Part shown: piece after piece, positions 34,775-43,416 of the stretch | How the letters are laid out: each line of letters starts with the position of its first letter | Numbering within the stretch: the first letter of the stretch is position 1 | Position numbers and translations under genes: made by a program | Notes under the pieces: generated by a model | Told to the model about the DNA's origin: nothing | The model's input: the letters and a program-made list of their open reading frames with translations, nothing else | Databases searched by the model: none | NCBI GenBank assembly: GCA_963741495.1 | Contig: CAVUID010000013.1 | Span: 124,001 to 188,000, forward strand | Source: Sulfurimicrobium sp963741495 | Lineage (GTDB): Bacteria; Pseudomonadota; Gammaproteobacteria; Burkholderiales; Sulfuricellaceae | DNA: 64,000 nt | Direction of reading: 5' to 3'

Positions 34775-35375
34775 GCGCTTCGCGCGATGTTTGATTGCCG
34801 GGGGCAGCCCGGCGGCTGTTTACCTTTCTTGCTTCGCCAAGAAAGGTAAACCAAAGAAGGCGACCCCCATCCACCGCCCCTAGCGGGGTTCCCTGCGCTG
34901 CTCGCCAAGCCGGGCGGCTGCGCAACTCGCGCTGCGCGCTCAGACAGTGCTCGCCGACTGCCCCCGGCTTGTCTGTGCTGCTCGGCGGTGGACCGAGGGG
35001 ATTCAAAATCAAACCCATCCCCACCCTGGCCCTCCCCTTGAAGGGGAGGGTGCTCCTTCACTACGCGACTCGCGGTGGAATTTTTCTGAGCGACGAGCGT
35101 GGAGCTGCCACCCGCTTCCCCTCTGCGCCGCTTCGGTTTGGCCAACAAATTGGGGGCCTTCGGCTGCGCCCTGTCCGAGCTCCGCGGCAGGGCACGGTTT
35201 GTGTGCCCTGCTAGGGCGAGTTGCGCAGACGCCCAATTTGTTGGCCAAACCGAAGGAACCCGAAGGGCGGCGCAGCGGGGTCGCCTTTTCTTGGTTACCT
35301 TCTTTTGGCGAAGCAAAAGAAGTGACCCGCTCGCCGGGCGGCCCCGGCACCCAATCAAACATGCGCATAGCGCAT
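34775..35375. repeat. 600-bp composite inverted-repeat element
   Basis: The gap 34654-35392 between the CapA-family gene and the zincin-like gene has no convincing gene. Its ends are long imperfect inverted repeats: ATGTTTGATTG (34787-34797) faces CAATCAAACAT (35352-35362), then CCCGGCG, CTTGCTTCGCCAAG, GGTAAACC and GGCGACCCC each have a counterpart on the right side. Inside, 35131-35154 and 35232-35255 are a perfect 24-base inverted pair, and CCTCCCCTTGAAGGGGAGG is a small hairpin. Repeats with this CTTCGCCAAAAG/GGCGACCCC signature are scattered in many proteobacterial genomes. Open frames inside it look spurious. Confidence 0.8.
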
Positions 35376-35392
35376 TCCAATAAGGCCACCAC

Positions 35393-36157
35393 CTACCAAT
35401 TAACTTCCCAAGCCGTCTTATACCCCACCACACATTCCTCCAGCCCGGCAGGAATCCTCGCCGCATCTGGTCTGACAGCAATTCGCCCCGCCATGATTTC
35501 GGCCTCACGCTGCGGGTAGCGCGGCCCGTCACCCGGGTCGCCGAACCCTTCCGGATAGATTGGCTGGTTGGCGACGTCATACTTGTCCGATGCACCCAGG
35601 GCGTGAAACAGCTCATGCGTGATGACCACGTTGTTCTGCGAACTCTGCCTGTCTTGCGCGAATGCATGCACCACACCCACCAGACCTTTATGCAGCCCGA
35701 GCGAGTGTTGCAACGGCTTGCCTTCCTCTCCCCGATGATAGACCACGAACAAGCGGACCACGCCGAGGCTGTCCCAGAAGGGCGAGTTGTCGAAAGCATA
35801 GTGGCGTAAGCCAAGGCTCCAGAGGATGGCTGAGAGTGCTGAATGGCGTTCTTCCGGCGGGGGAGGCGGCAAAGTTTTTATTTCCCCGGCCAGCCGGATG
35901 TTCACTGGCGGCAGATCCTTGCCGCGATAACGCTCGGCCTGAATTGCGATGAAGCGCCCGATTTCCTGAAAATCATCCTGCTTGAGTCCGGCGATATATT
36001 CGCCCACTTCCACCGTTCCATCCCCATTCACCGGATAGATGGCAACCTCGAGTGGACGCAGCCAGTTACGCACCACCATGCTTTCCCAGTAAGTCATGCC
36101 GGCGACGGCAGCAAACAGGGCCAGCAACAACAGAATACGGATGGTGCGGAAAGACAT
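35393..36157 (-). CDS. Uncharacterised membrane-anchored zincin-like protease
   Basis: A 254-residue protein with one N-terminal membrane helix (about 6-24) and a periplasmic remainder. The motif HELFHALGASDKYD (from residue 181) has the zinc-binding HExxH and a following Asp in the manner of zincin metalloproteases, so peptidase activity is plausible. A central block (RFIAIQAERYRGKDLPPVNIRLAG) looks conserved but I cannot name the family. It starts 34 bases after livF on the same strand, so it may be read from the liv operon, although the function looks unrelated. Its stop is 18 bases past the repeat element downstream. Confidence 0.72.
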   Translation of the reverse strand: MSFRTIRILLLLALFAAVAGMTYWESMVVRNWLRPLEVAIYPVNGDGTVEVGEYIAGLKQDDFQEIGRFIAIQAERYRGKDLPPVNIRLAGEIKTLPPPPPEERHSALSAILWSLGLRHYAFDNSPFWDSLGVVRLFVVYHRGEEGKPLQHSLGLHKGLVGVVHAFAQDRQSSQNNVVITHELFHALGASDKYDVANQPIYPEGFGDPGDGPRYPQREAEIMAGRIAVRPDAARIPAGLEECVVGYKTAWEVNW

Positions 36158-36191
36158 GCGTTTACTCGCTAGTCATTGAAGACAGGGAAAC

Positions 36192-36899
36192 TTACTCGCC
36201 CAGATAGGCATGGCGCACCTGCGGGTCATTGAGCAGCGCGGCGGACTCGCCTGAGAGGCCGATTGTGCCGCTTTCCATGACATAGGCGCGATGGCTGACT
36301 TCCAGTGCCAGCTTGGCATTCTGCTCGACTAGCAGAATGGTCACACCTTCGGCCGAGATGGCGCGGATGGTTTCGAATATCTTGTTCACCATCAGCGGGG
36401 CCAGACCCATGCTCGGTTCATCGAGCAGCAGCAGACGCGGGCGGCTCATCAGGGCGCGGCCGATAGCGAGCATCTGCTGTTCTCCGCCGGACAGGGTGCC
36501 GGCCTGCTGGACTTTGCGTTCGAACAGGCGCGGGAAGAGCTGGTAATTCTTTTCCAGATCATGCCGGATGGCCGGCTTGTCGCTGCGACTATAAGCGCCC
36601 ATGAGCAGGTTTTCTTCCACGCTGAGGCGGCCGAAGATGCCCCGCCCTTCCGGCACCAGCGCGATGCCCTGGCGCACCAGGTCAAATACGGGTGTCTGCG
36701 CGATGGACTTGCCCTGGTAAAGAATTTTTCCGTGCGCCGGCAGGAGCCGCGCCAGTGCCTTGAGGGTCGTGGTTTTGCCTGCGCCGTTGGCGCCGATCAG
36801 ACACACCAGTTCGCCAGCGGCAACTTCGAGATCGATGCCCCTGACCGCCTTGATACCACCGTAAGAAACATTCAGACCGCTCACCTCGAGCAAGCTCAT
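36192..36899 (-). CDS. livF: Branched-chain amino acid ABC transporter ATPase LivF
   Basis: A 235-residue ATPase of the HAAT-type importer for leucine, isoleucine, valine or related substrates. Walker A GANGAGKTTT at about 36-45, signature LSGGEQQ, Walker B LLLLDEPSMGLAP and the switch His region LLVEQNAKLAL are intact. It overlaps livG by 4 bases and closes the five-gene set livK-livH-livM-livG-livF. Confidence 0.95.
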   Translation of the reverse strand: MSLLEVSGLNVSYGGIKAVRGIDLEVAAGELVCLIGANGAGKTTTLKALARLLPAHGKILYQGKSIAQTPVFDLVRQGIALVPEGRGIFGRLSVEENLLMGAYSRSDKPAIRHDLEKNYQLFPRLFERKVQQAGTLSGGEQQMLAIGRALMSRPRLLLLDEPSMGLAPLMVNKIFETIRAISAEGVTILLVEQNAKLALEVSHRAYVMESGTIGLSGESAALLNDPQVRHAYLGE

Positions 36900-37660
36900 G
36901 CGACGCTCCCGCCCAGATAGGCTTCAATCACCTGCGGATCGCGCTGCACCTCGGCAGGCGTGCCTTCAGCAATTTTTTTGCCGTAATCCAGCACCGCCAC
37001 GCGGTCGCACAGGCCCATCACCAGCTTCACGTCGTGCTCGATCAGCAGCAGGGTCACGCCATCGGCGCGGATGGTTTGCAGCAATTGTTCAAGCGTTGCG
37101 GTCTCGCTCGCATTCATGCCGGCGGCGGGTTCGTCGAGCGCCAGCAGTTTGGGTTCCGTGGCCAGCGCACGGGCAATTTCGAGACGGCGCTGGTCGCCAT
37201 AGGAAAGATTTTTTGCCAGGGTCCGCGAGTGCTTTTCGATGCCGACATAGGTCAGGAGTTCGTGGGCACGCTGACGAATGGCGGCCTCTTCCTTGCGCGT
37301 GCCGCCACCGCGCAGGATGGCGCCGAGCACCCCGGCATGGGTGCGCACATGACGCCCGACCATGACGTTTTCCAGTGCGCTCATGTTGGCGAACAGGCGG
37401 ATATTCTGGAAGGTGCGCGCCAGCCCCAGACGCGTTACCTGGCTAGGCTTCTGGCCGTGAATGGCGTGGCCGTCCAGGCTGACTTGCCCGGCGCTCAGGG
37501 TGTACAGACCGGTCAGCACGTTGAACAGCGTGGTCTTGCCTGCGCCATTGGGCCCGATCAGGCCGAAAATCTCGCCCTGCCCGATGCTGAACGAAACCTC
37601 GGAGAGCGCTGCCAGACCGCCGAAGTGTTTGCTCACATTTTCCGCGCGCAGCAGGCTCAT
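36896..37660 (-). CDS. livG: Branched-chain amino acid ABC transporter ATPase LivG
   Basis: A 254-residue ATPase partner of LivF. Walker A is GPNGAGKTTLFN, the Q-loop is in ARTFQNIRLF, the signature LSYGDQRRLEIARAL and Walker B LLALDEPAAGMN. The C-terminal extension (VLDYGKKIAEGTPAEVQRDPQVIEAYLG) is typical of LivG. It follows livM by 3 bases, indicating tight coupling. Confidence 0.95.
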   Translation of the reverse strand: MSLLRAENVSKHFGGLAALSEVSFSIGQGEIFGLIGPNGAGKTTLFNVLTGLYTLSAGQVSLDGHAIHGQKPSQVTRLGLARTFQNIRLFANMSALENVMVGRHVRTHAGVLGAILRGGGTRKEEAAIRQRAHELLTYVGIEKHSRTLAKNLSYGDQRRLEIARALATEPKLLALDEPAAGMNASETATLEQLLQTIRADGVTLLLIEHDVKLVMGLCDRVAVLDYGKKIAEGTPAEVQRDPQVIEAYLGGSVA

Positions 37661-37663
37661 GGC

Positions 37664-38737
37664 TTACCTTTGAGCGTCATAGAGTGCATCCTGCTCATGC
37701 TCCAGCACCTCCGCTTCGCTGCTGAATTCGCGCTGGCGCGTCTTCGAGGGCCATAGCCCGGCGGGACGGAAAATCATCACCACGATCAGTGCCAGGCCGA
37801 AAATCAGCATGCGCAGGTCGGCCGGGTCCACCACCACGCGTCCGAACAGGGCTTCCTCGAGCGGGCCAATATAGCGCAGCGCTTCGGGCAGGACGGTGAG
37901 CAGGATGGCGCCCAGGATCACCCCCGGAATATGCCCCATGCCACCCAGCACCACCATGCACAGGATCATGATGGATTCCATCAAATGGAAGCTTTCCGGG
38001 CTGACGAAGCCCTGGAATCCGGCGAACAGGCCGCCGGAAATTCCGCCGAAACTCGCGCCCATGGCGAAAGCCAGCAGCTTGATGTTGCGCGTGTTGATGC
38101 CCATCGCCTCGGCCGCCACCTCGTCCTCGCGGATCGCCACCCAGGCGCGACCGATGCGCGAATCCTGCAGACGCAGCGAGATGAACACAATCAGCAGGGC
38201 CAGCATCAGGAACAGGTAGTAAATGCCATAGATACCCGGCACCTGCATGCCGAACAGTTCAAACGACTGGCTGAGAGACACCCCGCCCGCGCCGAGCGGG
38301 TCGATCATGCTGATGCCCTGCGGCCCGTTGGTCAGATTGACCGGCGCGTTGAGGTTGTTGAGGAAAATCCGGATGATTTCGCCGAAACCGAGGGTCACGA
38401 TGGCGAGGTAGTCGCCGCGCAGCCGCAGGGTCGGCGCGCCCAGCGTCATGCCGAACAGCCCGGCCACCAGCGCGCCCAGCGGCAGGATCAGCCAGACCGG
38501 AAGATGCAGGCCAAAATGCGGCGAAGCCAGCAGGGCATACAGATAGGCGCCGACGGCGTAAAAGGCGACGTAACCCAGATCGAGCAGGCCAGCATAACCG
38601 ACCACAATATTCAGCCCTAGCGCCAGCATGATGTAGAGCAGGACAAAGTCGAGTATGCGCACCCAGCCGTTGCCCAGACTCGCGCCAACCAGGAAGGGTG
38701 CGGCTGCCAGCAGCAGGCCGAGCAGCACGAAGGCCAC
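37664..38737 (-). CDS. livM: Branched-chain amino acid ABC transporter permease LivM
   Basis: A polytopic permease (about eight to ten helices) of the liv importer. LLYIMLALGLNIVVGYAGLLDLGYVAFYAVGAY and TLGFGEIIRIFLNNL with NLTNGPQGI are family hallmarks; the coupling loop with RIGRAWVAIREDEVAAEAMGIN is intact. The open frame begins at a GTG at 38737, but homologous residues (SDRRAAY) continue upstream and an ATG at 38768 lies one base out of frame. Removing one A from the AAA at 38759-38761 would give MTQSDRRAAYVAFV. The start is therefore uncertain, perhaps through sequence error or the nearby repeat insertion. Confidence 0.92.
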   Translation of the reverse strand: MAFVLLGLLLAAAPFLVGASLGNGWVRILDFVLLYIMLALGLNIVVGYAGLLDLGYVAFYAVGAYLYALLASPHFGLHLPVWLILPLGALVAGLFGMTLGAPTLRLRGDYLAIVTLGFGEIIRIFLNNLNAPVNLTNGPQGISMIDPLGAGGVSLSQSFELFGMQVPGIYGIYYLFLMLALLIVFISLRLQDSRIGRAWVAIREDEVAAEAMGINTRNIKLLAFAMGASFGGISGGLFAGFQGFVSPESFHLMESIMILCMVVLGGMGHIPGVILGAILLTVLPEALRYIGPLEEALFGRVVVDPADLRMLIFGLALIVVMIFRPAGLWPSKTRQREFSSEAEVLEHEQDALYDAQR

Positions 38738-38807
38738 ATAGGCGGCGCGGCGGTCGGATTTGAGTCATTGCCAGTTATTTGGCATGACTGAGGCCATCAT
38801 TAAAACC

Positions 38808-38894
38808 GTCATTGCGAGAAGCGAAGCGACGAAGCAATCTGTTTTCAGAGGGCTCCACGAAAGAGCGAGATTGCTTCGCTGCGCTCGCAATGAC
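38808..38894. repeat. Inverted-repeat element between livH and livM
   Basis: GTCATTGCGAG...CGAAGCAATCT (38808-38840) faces AGATTGCTTCG...CTCGCAATGAC (38868-38894). This ATTGCGAG/GAAGCAATC palindrome is a widely scattered bacterial repeat. It enlarges the livH-livM gap to 171 bases in an otherwise tightly packed operon. Confidence 0.85.
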
Positions 38895-38908
38895 ATCGTG
38901 GCGCCAGC

Positions 38909-39838
38909 TCATGGCCGCTCCGCCACCCGTTCGCCCAGCAGGCCGGAAGGCCGGAATACCAGCACCCCGATCAGGACGAAGAAAGCGAACACATCCTGAT
39001 AGTGGCTACCGAGGAAGCCGCCGGTAAGGTCGCCGATATAGCCTGCCGCCATGCTCTCGATCACACCCAGCAGCAGGCCGCCCAGCATGGCGCCGGCGAT
39101 ATTGCCGATGCCGCCCAGCACCGCCGCGGTGAAGGCCTTGAGGCCAAGCAGAAAGCCCATGTAATAGTGCGCGATGCCGTAGTAGGCACTCACCATCAGC
39201 CCGGCGATGGCGGCCAGCGCCGAGCCAAGGATAAAGGTGAAGGAGATCACGGCATTGACGTTCACTCCCATCAGACCGGCAATTTCCGGTGCCTGGGCGG
39301 TGGCGCGCATGGCGCGGCCGATGCGGGTTTTGTTTATCAGCATGACCAGCCCAGCCATCAGCACCAGCGCCAGCAGGAAGATGAAAATCTGCAGATCGGT
39401 AACACCTGCGCCGGCGATGTCGTGGCGCGTCATCGGCAGAATGGGCGGAAAGGAAATGTACGACCGCCCCCAGATGATCATGGCCACGTTCTGCAGCACG
39501 ATGGACACGCCGATGGCGGTGATCAGGGGGGCCAGTCGCGGGGCCTTGCGCAAGGGCCGATAGGCGATGCGCTCGATGGCGAAGCCCAGCGCCATGCAGA
39601 CGCTGATCGCCACCAGCAGCCCGGCGGCAACGATCATGATGCCGGGGATGTCGACCCCGCTGGCCAGCAGCATGTTGACCACTGCCAGCGTTACCATGGC
39701 GCCGATCATGACCACCTCGCCATGGGCGAAGTTGATCAGTTCGAGGATGCCATACACCATGGTGTAGCCCAGTGCGATCAGGGCGTAGACGCTGCCCAGC
39801 ACCAGGCCGTTGATAAGCTGCTGGAGGAAAATATCCAA
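38909..39838 (-). CDS. livH: Branched-chain amino acid ABC transporter permease LivH
   Basis: A 309-residue permease of about eight helices. The opening DIFLQQLINGLVLGSVYALIALGYTMVYG and LINFAHGEVVMIGA are diagnostic; the coupling loop TRIGRAMRATAQAPEIAGLMGVN is present. I choose the TTG at 39838 because the family start lies there, five bases past the livK stop; a longer frame to 39877 would overlap livK. It works with LivM in the membrane channel. Confidence 0.93.
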   Translation of the reverse strand: MDIFLQQLINGLVLGSVYALIALGYTMVYGILELINFAHGEVVMIGAMVTLAVVNMLLASGVDIPGIMIVAAGLLVAISVCMALGFAIERIAYRPLRKAPRLAPLITAIGVSIVLQNVAMIIWGRSYISFPPILPMTRHDIAGAGVTDLQIFIFLLALVLMAGLVMLINKTRIGRAMRATAQAPEIAGLMGVNVNAVISFTFILGSALAAIAGLMVSAYYGIAHYYMGFLLGLKAFTAAVLGGIGNIAGAMLGGLLLGVIESMAAGYIGDLTGGFLGSHYQDVFAFFVLIGVLVFRPSGLLGERVAERP

Positions 39839-39842
39839 AATG

Positions 39843-41025
39843 TTATTGCGCTGCTGCAGGCGCTGGCGCGGCACCACCTACGGTTTCCAGCACCTCCCAC
39901 TTGCCGTTTTTCACCTGATAGAGGGTGATCGCACCATCCTTGATGTCGCCCTTCGCGTCGAAGCTGACTCTGGCCGTCACGCCGTCATGCGTGATGCCTG
40001 CCAGTACCGGCATGTACTTCGCCGGGTCAGCGGAGTCGGCCTTCTGCATGGCGGCGATCATCACGCTCACGGCATCGTAGCAATAAGGGGCGTAAAGCTG
40101 GATCTGGCCATATTTGGCAGTAAACCGATCACTAAATTCCTTGCCGCCCGGCATCTTGTCCAGCGGCAAACCGGGGAGTGAACTGTAAGCCCCTTCAGCA
40201 TTGCCACCCGACAGTTTGATGAATTCCGGCGTGCTACCGCCATCACCCATGAGAAATTTGGCATTCAGCCCCAGGGTCTTGAACTGCTTGATCATCGGAC
40301 CGCCCTGGGCATCCATGCCGCCGAAGAACAGCACGTCGGCGTTTTCGGATTTGACCGCGGTCAGGATCGCCATGAAATCAGTGGATCTGTCCGTGGTGTA
40401 CTGGCGCGTCACGATCTCTGCGCCAGCCGCCTTTGCCGCTGCTTCGAACTGGTCGGCCAGTCCCTGGCCATAGGCCGTGCGATCATCGATGATGGCGACT
40501 TTCTTTGCGCCGAGCCGGGTCACGGCAAAATCGCCCAGCACCCGGCCCTGCTGCACGTCATTGGGCATCACGCGGAACGCGGTCCTGAAGCCCTGCTCGG
40601 TGTACTTGGGATTGGTTGCGGAAGGAGAAATCTGCACGATGCCGGCATCGGAATAGATTTTCGAGGTAGGAATGGTGGTGCCGGAATTGAGATGGCCGAT
40701 GATGCCGTTGACCTTCTCGTCCACCATCTTCTGCGCCACGATGGTGGCGGTTTTGGGATCGGCCTGGTCGTCCTCGCTGAGGAGCTCGAATCTGACCTTC
40801 CTGCCGCCGATACTGATGCCCTTCGCATTGGCATCATCGATCGCCATGCGTGTGCCGTTTTCGTTATCCTTGCCCAGATGCGCCTGCGGTCCGGTCAGCG
40901 GCTGAATCGCGCCAATTTTCACCACCAGTTCGCCATCTGCAGCAGGGGCAGTTTCGTTCTTGCCACAAGCAGCAAGATTGAGCAGCATGGTGGCAAAGCA
41001 GCACAGCAAGCAGGCGTGATTTCAA
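39843..41025 (-). CDS. livK: Branched-chain amino acid ABC transporter substrate-binding lipoprotein LivK (frame break in signal peptide)
   Basis: A periplasmic binding protein of about 390 residues. The mature part (VVKIGAIQPLTGPQAHLGKDNENG, GIIGHLNSGTTIPTSKIYSDAGI, TAFRVMPNDVQQG) is typical of the LivJ/LivK family. The lipobox LLNLAAC suggests a lipoprotein. The clean open frame begins at a TTG at 41009, but a TTG at 41025 has an AGGAGA ribosome site and starts a good signal peptide (MKSRLLAVLL) one base out of frame. Deleting one T of the TTT (plus-strand AAA at 40995-40997) fuses them, so I annotate from 41025. It leads the liv operon. Confidence 0.9.
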
Positions 41026-41089
41026 TTTTTTCTCCTAAATCATTTGTAGGCTCATGAAGCTGCCTATTCTATCCAATTTTCAGCGTTCC

Positions 41090-41122
41090 AAAAAACAAAA
41101 GCCAACCCGATGGTTGGCTTTT
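41090..41122 (-). terminator. Rho-independent terminator after the cytochrome c gene
   Basis: On the minus strand AAAAGCCAACC, four bases, GGTTGGCTTTT is followed by GTTTTTTGG. It lies 24 bases after the cytochrome stop and upstream of livK. Confidence 0.88.
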
Positions 41123-41145
41123 GCTCAAGCGGGACAAGCCCTCTC

Positions 41146-41475
41146 TTAGTACTTGCGGGTCAGGATCCAGTTCACCAGGGACTTGATATCCTCATCCTTG
41201 ACTGCAGCATTCGGCGGCATCGGGATTTCACCCCACACGCCCTTGCCGCCAGCCTTTACCTTGGCGACCAGCTTGGCTTCAGCACCCTTGTCGCCTTTGT
41301 ACTTGGCAGCAACTTCCTTGTAGCCAGGGCCGACAATTTTCTTGTCCATGCCGTGGCAGCTCATGCAGGCGCTTTTCTGCGCCAGCGCCGTCATCGCAGC
41401 TTCATCCGCCGCATTGGCGTAACCGGAAACCAGCACAGCGGCCGCAGCGGCCATTCCCAACCAGGTAGCTTTCAT
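41146..41475 (-). CDS. Small periplasmic class I cytochrome c (c551/c552 type)
   Basis: A 109-residue exported monohaem cytochrome. The signal peptide (about 1-22, ending ANA) is followed by the haem site CMSCH at residues 37-41. The sixth ligand is likely the Met of IPMPPN. Size and the closing helix (IKSLVNWIL) match the c551/c552 electron carriers that feed terminal oxidases or denitrification enzymes. A strong GAGGAG ribosome site precedes the ATG. It is a single-gene unit with its own terminator. Confidence 0.92.
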   Translation of the reverse strand: MKATWLGMAAAAAVLVSGYANAADEAAMTALAQKSACMSCHGMDKKIVGPGYKEVAAKYKGDKGAEAKLVAKVKAGGKGVWGEIPMPPNAAVKDEDIKSLVNWILTRKY

Positions 41476-41636
41476 AATCGACTCCTCAAAAATATAGTAA
41501 ACAATGAATTTACAACAAAATCACAGATTCTGGAGCTGGCTATCTTAAACCAACCTGCCGCCATTGCAAGAATTTTTGCACACGCTTGCTGACTGAAAGC
41601 TGAACGAAAACAGATTCGGAACACACAATCCGGCGG

Positions 41637-43413
41637 CTACTGCCCCGGCGGTGGCGTCACGCGCAGCACTTCTTCCATGGTGGTCATACCTGCTGCCACT
41701 TTCTGGGCGCCGCTGATGCGCAGCGGTCTCATGCCTTCCTTGTAGGCCTGTTCCCGGATCAGGGCGATATCGGATGAAGCTGCCACCAGTTTTTTCAGCG
41801 CCGGCGACAGGAGCATGATTTCATAAATGCCGGATCGTCCCAGATAACCGGTCATGCGGCATTCCAGACAGCCCTTGGGCGTCATTGATGCTTGCTGGCG
41901 GCGAGGCTTTCCAGGGCGCCACCATGGCATTCCAGGCATCCTCGTCGATGCTGGTTTTTTCCTTGCAGTGCGGACACAGGGTACGCACCAGCCGCTGGCC
42001 CAGCACACCCAGCACGGTGGAATTGAGCAGATAGCCGGGCACGCCGAGATCGAGCATGCGGGTAATGGCCGAGGGGGCATCGTTGGTATGCAGGGTGGAG
42101 AGCACCAGGTGGCCGGTCAAGGCAGCCTGGATCGCCATTTCTGCCGTTTCCAGATCGCGGATTTCGCCCACCATGATGATGTCCGGGTCCTGGCGCATCA
42201 GGGTGCGGATGCCGCTGGCGAAGTCCAGGCCGATGTTGTGCTGCACCTGCATCTGGTTGAACTGCGGCATCACCATCTCGATGGGGTCTTCCACCGTGCA
42301 AACATTGACCTCAGGCTGAGCCAGGGTGCGCAGGGTGGAGTACAGCGTGGTGGTCTTGCCCGACCCGGTCGGCCCGGTGACCAGCACGATACCGTTGGGC
42401 TGCGAAACCATCTGGTTCCAGCGCTGTTCTTCCTGCTCGCCAAAGCCGAGATCCTTGAAATCCTGCACGATCACATCGGGATTGAAAATCCGCATCACCA
42501 GCTTCTCGCCGAAAGCGGTGGGCATGGTGGAAAGGCGCAGTTCGATTTCCTGCCCATCCGGGGTGCGGGTCTTGATACGACCATCCTGCGGGCGGCGCTT
42601 CTCGACGATATCCATCCGCCCCAGACCCTTGATGCGGCTGGTGATGGCAATCACCACCGGGGAAGGTATCTGGTACACATGATGCATCACGCCGTCGATA
42701 CGAAAGCGCACATTGCCCGAATCGCGCCGGGGCTCCAGGTGAATGTCCGAAGCGCGCTGCTCAAAAGCGTACTGGAACAGCCAGTCCACGATCTGGACCA
42801 CATGCTGGTCGTTGGCATCGAGATGACCGGAGCGCGACAGCTCCACCAGCTGCTCGAAATTGGCGATCCCGGACTGCCCCGCGCCCTCATGCAGTTTTAC
42901 TGCGCCTTTCATGGAGCGCGCCAGATTGTAGAATTCCGGCAGGTAACGCTTGATCTGCTCCGGGGTCGCGATCACGCGGCGAATCTCGCAGCGCAGGATC
43001 TGGCCGATCTCTCTTTCCCACTCGCGCTCGAAAGGCTCGGCAGTCGCCACCACCACTTCGCGCGGCCCGGCCGCAATCGGCAGGACCATGAAACGCGAGG
43101 CATAGGCATGCGACATGACCTTGGCTACAGCAGACACATCCACCTTGAGCGGATCGATGTGCTGGTAGGGCAGGCCAACTTTTCCGGCCAGCCACTGGGT
43201 CAATTCCTCAAGATCGAGGCTCTGGAAGGGCGGGCGCGGATTTTTCCATTTCTGGCTTGCCACCACCACCAGCGGATGCAGCTTGACGCCACCCTGGTTA
43301 CGCGCAGGAAAATTGATCTTGTCGGCATTCGCCTGCGGCACAAGGCCATCCGCCACCAGTTCGGCCAGCACCTCGTCGAGAGTGAGTTTATGCTCGTGAT
43401 CGGGCAGTGCCAT
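41637..43413 (-). CDS. GspE/PilB-family secretion or pilus ATPase (frameshifted as sequenced)
   Basis: A hexameric ATPase of the type II secretion / type IV pilus assembly family. The N-terminal domain is followed by Walker A GPTGSGKTTTLYSTL, the Asp box TVEDPIEMVMPQFNQMQV, Walker B MRQDPDIIMVGEIRD and the His box LVLSTLHTNDAPSAI. The frame holds to about 41890; then homology moves by +1 to SMTPKGCLECRMTGYLGRSGIYEIML and ends VLRVTPPPG. Removing one base near 41884-41893 gives a 591-residue protein. The zinc Cys set CPHC...CLEC is split by the break. No other secretion or pilus genes adjoin; it follows ilvD by 3 bases. Confidence 0.85.
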
Positions 43414-43416
43414 GGC

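Noticed and set aside
34501..35814. Open frames across the 600-bp repeat region
   Set aside because: Their proteins are low-complexity Arg/Pro/Ser-rich, follow the inverted repeats and overlap genes on both sides; they look like repeat translations.
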